A DNA stretch of 64,000 bases, taken from the NCBI RefSeq assembly GCF_013409045.1, contig NZ_JACCBT010000001.1:5952001-6016000 (forward strand), written 5' to 3'. The translations under genes were made by a program, and so were the position numbers. Below are positions 59,574 to 64,000 of the stretch, piece after piece; the stretch's first letter is position 1, and every line of letters starts with the position of its first letter. Source of the stretch: Actinomadura citrea (GTDB taxonomy: Bacteria; Actinomycetota; Actinomycetes; Streptosporangiales; Streptosporangiaceae). The notes below the pieces were generated by a model. That model had not been told where the DNA came from. It did no database searches and saw only the letters and a program-made list of their open reading frames with translations.

Positions 59574-60647
59574 GTGAAGATCCGTCCTACCCGCGTCCGC
59601 GGAGCCGCCGCCACCGTGGCGGCGTCCGGGCTCGTGGCGACCGCCCTGGTCGCCGTCCCCGCCGCGAACGCGACCCTCGACGCGCCCGGCGGGGGCGTCA
59701 CCACCCGATCCGACACCGGTGGGGTGGCCGCGAAGCTGGCGCAACGGCTCGGCGACCGCAGCGCCGGCGCCTACGTGGACCAGGCGACCAGGAACCTGGT
59801 CGTCACGGTCACCGACGCCAAGGCCGCGCAGGCGGTCAGGGCCGCCGGGGCCGTGCCGAAGAGCGTCGCGCGCAGCGGCTCGGACCTGAAGAAGGTCATG
59901 GCCGCGCTCAAGCGCGACGCGACCGTCCCGGGCACCGCCTGGGCCGTGGACCCGGCCGCCAACCAGGTCGTCCTCACCATGGACAGCACGGTCAAGGGCG
60001 CCCGGTTCACCAAGGTGCGCAGCGCCGCGACCAAGCAGGGCGCGGCCGTGCGCACCACGCGGGTCGCGGGGAGGTTCCGCATGTTCACCGCCGGCGGCGA
60101 CCCGATCTACACCGGCAGCGCCCGCTGCTCCCTGGGCTTCAACGTCAGGAAGGGAAGCGAGTACTACTTCCTGACGGCGGGGCACTGCACCGAGGCGGGC
60201 TCCACCTGGACCGACGAATCGGGAGGCGCGCTCGGCGGCAACGCCGGCAGCAGCTTCCCCGGCAACGACTACGGCCTCGTCAAGTACGACTCCAGCCCGG
60301 AGGACACGCAGGGCGGCGTCACGGTCAACGGACAGTTCCAGGACATCACCGGCGCCGCCGACGCCACGGTCGGCGAGACCGTGACCCGCAGCGGCAGCAC
60401 CACCGGCGTCCACGACGGGCAGGTCACCGCGCTCAACCAGACGGTGAACTACCAGGAGGGCAGCGTCAGCGGCCTCATCCAGACGACGGTGTGCGCCGAA
60501 CCGGGCGACAGCGGCGGCCCGCTGTTCGCCGGGTCGAGCGCGGTCGGGCTGACCTCGGGCGGCAGCGGTGACTGCTCGTCCGGGGGCGTCACGTTCTTCC
60601 AGCCCGTGACCGAGCCGCTGTCGGCGTTCGGGGTCGAGATCTACTAG
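59574..60647 (+). CDS. Secreted S1 serine protease, streptogrisin/alpha-lytic type, copy 1
   Basis: 357 residues from GTG 59574 with GGAGG nearby. Signal peptide to about residue 33 (LVAVPAANA), a pro-region of about 140 residues (VVTVTDAKAAQAVRAAGAVP, PGTAWAVDPAANQVVL) that acts as folding chaperone, then the mature protease from about 178. Catalytic triad His204 (LTAGHC), Asp232 (GNDYG), Ser313 (GDSGGP); four cysteines fit two disulfides. An extracellular protease. Its mature end, VTEPLSAFGVEIY, is the usual S1E end. Tandem paralogue of the next gene. Confidence 0.93.
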   Translation: MKIRPTRVRGAAATVAASGLVATALVAVPAANATLDAPGGGVTTRSDTGGVAAKLAQRLGDRSAGAYVDQATRNLVVTVTDAKAAQAVRAAGAVPKSVARSGSDLKKVMAALKRDATVPGTAWAVDPAANQVVLTMDSTVKGARFTKVRSAATKQGAAVRTTRVAGRFRMFTAGGDPIYTGSARCSLGFNVRKGSEYYFLTAGHCTEAGSTWTDESGGALGGNAGSSFPGNDYGLVKYDSSPEDTQGGVTVNGQFQDITGAADATVGETVTRSGSTTGVHDGQVTALNQTVNYQEGSVSGLIQTTVCAEPGDSGGPLFAGSSAVGLTSGGSGDCSSGGVTFFQPVTEPLSAFGVEIY

Positions 60648-60700
60648 CCGGCCCCTCGGCGGCCCGCCGGAGCTCCCAGGCGGCGGGAAGCCGGAGAGGT

Positions 60701-60747
60701 TTCGGTCCCGGTCCTTTTTCCGCCCCGGCGAAAGGACCGGGACCGAA
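60701..60747 (+). terminator. Strong hairpin between the two protease genes
   Basis: 17-base perfect arms (60701-60717 and 60731-60747: TTCGGTCCCGGTCCTTT and its complement) with a 13-base loop. It separates two independently expressed units. Confidence 0.75.
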
Positions 60748-60832
60748 CATCGTTCTTACCCGGCGCGCGGCGGATGGCATTGCCGGACTGACCACGGGCG
60801 CCGCTTCGAGAGTGCCAACGGGAACGTGTCGA

Positions 60833-60860
60833 ATTAGTCACCTTCTGCGTCTTACGTCCG
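60833..60860 (+). promoter_or_regulatory. Upstream element shared by two protease genes, copy 2
   Basis: ATTAGTCACCTTCT followed by CTTACGTCCG, matching 59471-59499. It lies 104 bases before the second protease's GTG, as does the first copy (103 bases) before its gene. Confidence 0.5.
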
Positions 60861-60936
60861 CCTTGACTGTTCTTACACCATGTCGATGACCTCCGGCGCA
60901 CCACTCGGGTGCGCCCTATCCCCCGTGGAGGCACAA

Positions 60937-61992
60937 GTGAAGATCCGTCACAGGCGCGTCCGTGCCGCGGCCGTCACCACGGCCGCGGCCGGCCTGGTGG
61001 CCGCCACCCTGGCCACCGCTCCCACCGCGTCCGCGGCTCCGGCGGCTCCCGCCGCACCGGCCGCTCCCGGCGACGTCGCGACGTCCCTGGCGAACCAGCT
61101 CGGAACCCGCAGCGCGGGCTCCTACCTCAAGGACGGCAAGCTGGTCGTCACGGTCACCGACGCGCAGGCCGCCCAGGCCGTGCGCGCCGCGGGCGCGGTG
61201 CCGCGGACCGTCGCGCGCAGCGGCGCGGACCTGAAGAAGGTCGAGGCCGCGCTCAAGCGCGAGGCGACCGTCCCGGGCACCGCCTGGGCCGTGGACCCCG
61301 CGAGCAACCAGGTCGTCCTCAGCGTGGACAGCACGGTCAAGGGCGCCCGGCTCACGAAGGTCCGCGCCGCCGCGAGCAGGCAGGGCGCGGCGGTCCGCAC
61401 CGAGAGCGTCGCCGGGAGGTTCCAGACGCTCACCCGAGGCGGCGAGGCCATCTACACCGGCGGCGCCAGGTGCTCGCTGGGCTTCAACGTCAGGAGGGGA
61501 AGCGGCTACGCCTTCATCACCGCCGGGCACTGCACCAACATCGGTTCGACCTGGACCGACAGCTCGGGCCGGACGCTGGGCCGCACCGCCGGCAGCAGCT
61601 TCCCCGGCAACGACTACGGCATCGTCACGTACTCCTCGACGCCCACCGACACGCAGGGCACGGTCAGCCTCTACAGCGGCACCCGCGACATCACCAGCGC
61701 CGGAAACGCCGCGGTCAACCAGACCGTGTACCGCAGCGGCAGCACCACCGGCCTGCACAACGGCCGGGTCACCGCGCTCAACCAGACGGTGAACTACCAG
61801 GAGGGCAGCGTCAGCGGCCTCATCCGCACGACGGTGTGCGCCGAGCCGGGCGACAGCGGCGGCTCCCTGTTCGCCGGGAACACCGCGCTCGGCCTGACCT
61901 CGGGCGGCAGCGGCAACTGCTCCTCGGGCGGGACGACGTTCTTCCAGCCCATCACCGAGCCGCTGTCGGTGTACAGCGCGTCCGTCTACTAA
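60937..61992 (+). CDS. Secreted S1 serine protease, streptogrisin/alpha-lytic type, copy 2
   Basis: 351 residues from GTG 60937 with GGAGG ten bases upstream. Signal peptide (LVAATLATAPTASA), an Ala/Pro spacer, pro-region, and mature protease with His198 (ITAGHC), Asp226 (GNDYG) and Ser307. The active-site motif is GDSGGS, whereas copy 1 has the normal GDSGGP. Long identical stretches with copy 1 (VTALNQTVNYQEGSVSGLI, TTVCAEPGDSGG) show a recent duplication. Differences around the substrate-binding loops suggest distinct specificity. Confidence 0.93.
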   Translation: MKIRHRRVRAAAVTTAAAGLVAATLATAPTASAAPAAPAAPAAPGDVATSLANQLGTRSAGSYLKDGKLVVTVTDAQAAQAVRAAGAVPRTVARSGADLKKVEAALKREATVPGTAWAVDPASNQVVLSVDSTVKGARLTKVRAAASRQGAAVRTESVAGRFQTLTRGGEAIYTGGARCSLGFNVRRGSGYAFITAGHCTNIGSTWTDSSGRTLGRTAGSSFPGNDYGIVTYSSTPTDTQGTVSLYSGTRDITSAGNAAVNQTVYRSGSTTGLHNGRVTALNQTVNYQEGSVSGLIRTTVCAEPGDSGGSLFAGNTALGLTSGGSGNCSSGGTTFFQPITEPLSVYSASVY

Positions 61993-62021
61993 AGAACCCC
62001 AGGAGGCTCCCCCGCAGCGTC

Positions 62022-62059
62022 GGGCCGCCCCCGCCACGGACTCCCGTGGGGGGCGGCCC
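62022..62059. terminator. Hairpin between protease 2 and the convergent thioesterase
   Basis: GGGCCGCCCC/GGGGCGGCCC outer arms and CCACGG/CCGTGG inner arms form an extended stem. It can terminate both convergent genes. Confidence 0.68.
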
Positions 62060-62068
62060 GCCCGCGCG

Positions 62069-62803
62069 TCAGACGGCCGGGACCTCCAGCGTCCGCAGGA
62101 CCTCGGCGAGCACGGCGGGCTGCTGGTCGGCCAGGTAGAAGTGCCCGCCGGGCAGCACCCGGAGCGCGAACCGCCCGCGGGTGGCGCGCTCCCAGCCGCG
62201 GGCCAGCTCCTCGTCCACGTGCGGGTCGGCGTCCCCGATGATCGCGGTGACCGGGACGGTCAGCGGCGGCTCGGGCCGGTGGGCGTACTCCTCGATCAGC
62301 GTGAAGTCGTTGCGGACGTACGGCAGGACGAGCTCGCGCAGCTCCGGCTCCGCCAGCAGCTCGGCGTCGGTCCCCCCGAGCCGCACCAGCTCGGCGACGA
62401 GGCCGTCGTCGTCCTTGTGGCGGAGGTGCTCGTCGCCCCGGTCGTCGGGCGGGCGGGCCCCGGAGGCGAACACGTGCACCGGGGCGGTGCCCCGCTCCTC
62501 CAGCAGCCGCGCCACCTCGTAGGCGAGGACGGCGCCCATGCTGTGCCCGAACAGCGCGGCGGGGCGGTCCATCAGCGGCGCCATCGCCCCGGCGATGAGG
62601 CGGGCGAGCTGGCGGGCGTCGGTGACGAACGCGTCCGCCATCCGGTCGGCGCGCCCCGGGTACTGGACGGCCTGCACCTCGACGGCCGGGCCGGCCCGCT
62701 TGGCCCACGGCCGGTAGAACACCGCCGACCCGCCCGCGTGCGGCAGGCAGAACAGCCGCATCGACGCCCAGGGGCGCGTCTCGGGGCAGCGGAACCAGGT
62801 CAC
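62069..62803 (-). CDS. Type II thioesterase of an NRPS cluster
   Basis: 244 residues from GTG 62803, overlapping the GNAT stop (GTGA). Alpha/beta hydrolase: LFCLPHAGGSAVFYRPW, VQYPGRADR, catalytic Ser in FGHSMGAVLAYEVA, Asp in GDADPHVDEE and His in PGGHFYLAD. Type II thioesterases clear misloaded carrier proteins of NRPS or PKS lines. Last gene of the leftward NRPS operon; a hairpin follows. Confidence 0.92.
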   Translation of the reverse strand: MTWFRCPETRPWASMRLFCLPHAGGSAVFYRPWAKRAGPAVEVQAVQYPGRADRMADAFVTDARQLARLIAGAMAPLMDRPAALFGHSMGAVLAYEVARLLEERGTAPVHVFASGARPPDDRGDEHLRHKDDDGLVAELVRLGGTDAELLAEPELRELVLPYVRNDFTLIEEYAHRPEPPLTVPVTAIIGDADPHVDEELARGWERATRGRFALRVLPGGHFYLADQQPAVLAEVLRTLEVPAV

Positions 62804-63462
62804 GTGATCAACTCCTCCTCCTCGTGCCGGCGCGACGCCGCGCGGGGGTCGCGCGGCAGCGGCCACGGCGCGACCCGCGGGTCCGGCACGAGCTTCGACG
62901 CGGTGCTCTCCGCCGCCACCTTAAAGCCCCGCCGCCGGTAGTTGGCGATGGCGTTCGGGTGGTCGAGGCTGCTGGTGCGCAGCCACACCCGCGTCGCGGG
63001 CCCGCCGCTGAGGGCCCACAGCTCGCCGCGCTGCCAGGCGCGGCGGGTGCACTGCTCGACGAGGTAGCCGCCGTAGCCGCGCCCGACGAACGCGGGGGTG
63101 AGGCCGACCAGGTGGATCTCGGTGTCGCCGCCGGGCTGCGCCTCGATCTCGAAGAAGCCGGCGATGGTGCCCTCGGCCATGGCGATCCACGTCGACAGCT
63201 CCGGCCGCTCCACCCAGGCCCGCCACTGCTCGTACGTCCACGGGAAGCGGTCGGTCCAGCAGACGCGGGCGCCGACGGTCGCGTAGAGGGCGCGGTTGAC
63301 GTCGGGGGACGGCAGCCCGGCGAGGGTGAACGTCATCTCGACGCCCGGCAGCGGCGCGGGACGCAGGTCGGCGGCGTCCCGCATCTCCATCTCCCACTCG
63401 GTGACCGAGGGGACCCGCAGATGCGCGGTCTCCGGAGGCGGCCTCCAGCCCGCCTCACTCAC
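62800..63462 (-). CDS. GNAT-family acetyltransferase in the NRPS operon
   Basis: 220 residues from GTG 63462, inside the end of mbtH. GNAT core: WIAMAEGTIAGFFEIEAQPG, IHLVGLTPAFVGRGYGGYLVEQC (acetyl-CoA-binding GRGYGG) and WLRTSSLDHPNAIANYRRRGF. It could acetylate a siderophore building block or the finished peptide. Its N-terminal 35 residues (MSEAGWRPPPETAHLR) are extended and proline-rich. Confidence 0.85.
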   Translation of the reverse strand: MSEAGWRPPPETAHLRVPSVTEWEMEMRDAADLRPAPLPGVEMTFTLAGLPSPDVNRALYATVGARVCWTDRFPWTYEQWRAWVERPELSTWIAMAEGTIAGFFEIEAQPGGDTEIHLVGLTPAFVGRGYGGYLVEQCTRRAWQRGELWALSGGPATRVWLRTSSLDHPNAIANYRRRGFKVAAESTASKLVPDPRVAPWPLPRDPRAASRRHEEEELIT

Positions 63463-63664
63463 CCATGGCCTCGATGAGGCTCTTCGGCCGCATGTCCGTC
63501 CAGTTCTCGTTGACGAAGTCGAGGCACGCCTGGCGGGTGTCCTCGTCCTTGGCCACCGTCCAGCCGGCGGGGACCTCGGCGAAGGACGGCCACAGCGAGT
63601 GCTGGCCCTCGTCGTTGACGAGGACGAGGTAGGTGCCCTCGGGGTCCTCGAAGGGGTTGGTCAT
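63455..63664 (-). CDS. mbtH: MbtH-like protein
   Basis: 69 residues from ATG 63664, overlapping the NRPS stop. The MbtH signature is complete: NPFEDPEGTYLVLVNDEGQH, SLWPSFAEVPAGW and NENWTDMRPKSL (with the Trp residues that contact adenylation domains). It binds and activates NRPS adenylation domains. Diagnostic for an NRPS cluster to the right. Confidence 0.95.
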   Translation of the reverse strand: MTNPFEDPEGTYLVLVNDEGQHSLWPSFAEVPAGWTVAKDEDTRQACLDFVNENWTDMRPKSLIEAMGE

Positions 63665-64000
63665 CGGTCATCCCTTTCCGTGGCTCTGGCGGCTTGGAGT
63701 GGCGCGTGCAGTTTGTCGAGTCTGGCGGCCAGCACGGCCCCCATCTCGGCGGCCGGGCCCGGCTCCATGAGCAGGTGGTGGTCGACGTCGAGGGGGTAGT
63801 CCTCGATCCCGCCGTCGACGAGCGGTCCCCAGTTGGAGCGGCCGGTGGGCGAGTCCGCGGTGCGGCCGCGGAGCGCGGTGAAGAACACGACGTCTCCGCG
63901 GTACCGTCCGGGCCGGTACTCCTCCGCCTGGCGGAGCCCGTTCTCGTAGTTGCGGTAGACGTTGACGAGGTCCTCCTCGCCGAGGGTGGCGAGCGCGTCG
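63661..64000 (-). CDS. C-terminal thioesterase domain of an NRPS (5' part beyond window)
   Basis: The last 112 residues of a long protein, stop TGA at 63661, frame open at the right edge. The end fits an NRPS type I thioesterase: LGEEDLVNVYRNYENGLRQA, VVFFTALRG, WGPLVDGGIEDYPLDVDHHLL with the family His before a final helix. It would release the peptide. What the NRPS makes cannot be seen here. Confidence 0.82.
   Translation of the reverse strand, partial: DALATLGEEDLVNVYRNYENGLRQAEEYRPGRYRGDVVFFTALRGRTADSPTGRSNWGPLVDGGIEDYPLDVDHHLLMEPGPAAEMGAVLAARLDKLHAPLQAARATERDDR

Noticed and set aside
1..64000. CRISPR array, tRNA or rRNA genes, complete insertion sequence
   Set aside because: No regularly spaced repeats, cloverleaf-like sequence, rRNA segments or paired terminal repeats with an intact transposase were seen.

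Overview
The window is high-GC, gene-dense DNA with frequent GTG and TTG starts and stop/start overlaps, typical of a filamentous actinomycete. Two XRE(DUF5753)/DUF397 pairs, several stand-alone HATPase_c (anti-sigma type) proteins, a SARP/AfsR-type regulator, a LuxR-LAL regulator, secreted alpha-lytic/streptogrisin-type proteases, a SapB/AmfS-like lanthipeptide locus and the edge of an NRPS cluster all fit this. A Streptosporangiales/Thermomonosporaceae-type organism is my guess; the genus cannot be fixed from the window alone. I see no rRNA, tRNA, CRISPR array or complete insertion sequence.

Layout. 0-6 kb: a truncated trypsin-like protease/NB-ARC ATPase with a Trypco2 partner, an HExxH protein, a secreted tripeptidyl-aminopeptidase-type hydrolase, and a leftward group of a HATPase_c protein and unknowns. 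6-18 kb is accessory in character: long non-coding stretches, a disordered 646-aa protein followed by two small paralogues, a transposase remnant, an XRE/DUF397 pair, an ASCH-GTPase fusion, a methyltransferase and a pair of related unknown proteins. A palindromic motif built on GCACGTGC or a variant occurs five times between 1.7 and 15.6 kb, and two copies share about 30 bp. 18-27 kb: regulator-centred blocks (PadR/membrane protein, TetR/quinone oxidoreductase, sigma/putative anti-sigma, XRE/DUF397/HATPase_c, MerR/frameshifted amidohydrolase), several with visible operators.

27-51 kb is mostly chromosomal housekeeping and regulation: AfsR-type regulator, two DHA2 exporters, an SPFH/small DNA-binding-like protein/GPP34 operon, an acyltransferase, a HATPase_c-ankyrin fusion, MscS channel, CocE hydrolase, BCP peroxiredoxin, GT4 glycosyltransferase, LuxR-LAL regulator, a DDN-hemerythrin fusion, and an SDR/dehydrogenase pair behind a KstR-type site.

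51.3-58.1 kb is a compact class III lanthipeptide locus: LanKC synthetase, a 36-residue SapB/AmfS-like precursor, two half-ABC transporters whose ATP-site defects are complementary, and a convergent NarL-type regulator with a degenerate receiver pocket. By analogy with SapB/AmfS, the peptide would be dehydrated and cyclised by the synthetase and exported by the transporter to act in surface or aerial-hyphae morphogenesis. Next come an ornithine-cyclodeaminase-family gene and two tandem secreted S1 proteases with a shared upstream region. At 62.1-64 kb, running leftward from the right edge, are the 3' end of an NRPS with its thioesterase domain, MbtH, a GNAT enzyme and a type II thioesterase, each overlapping the next, so probably one siderophore or peptide operon.
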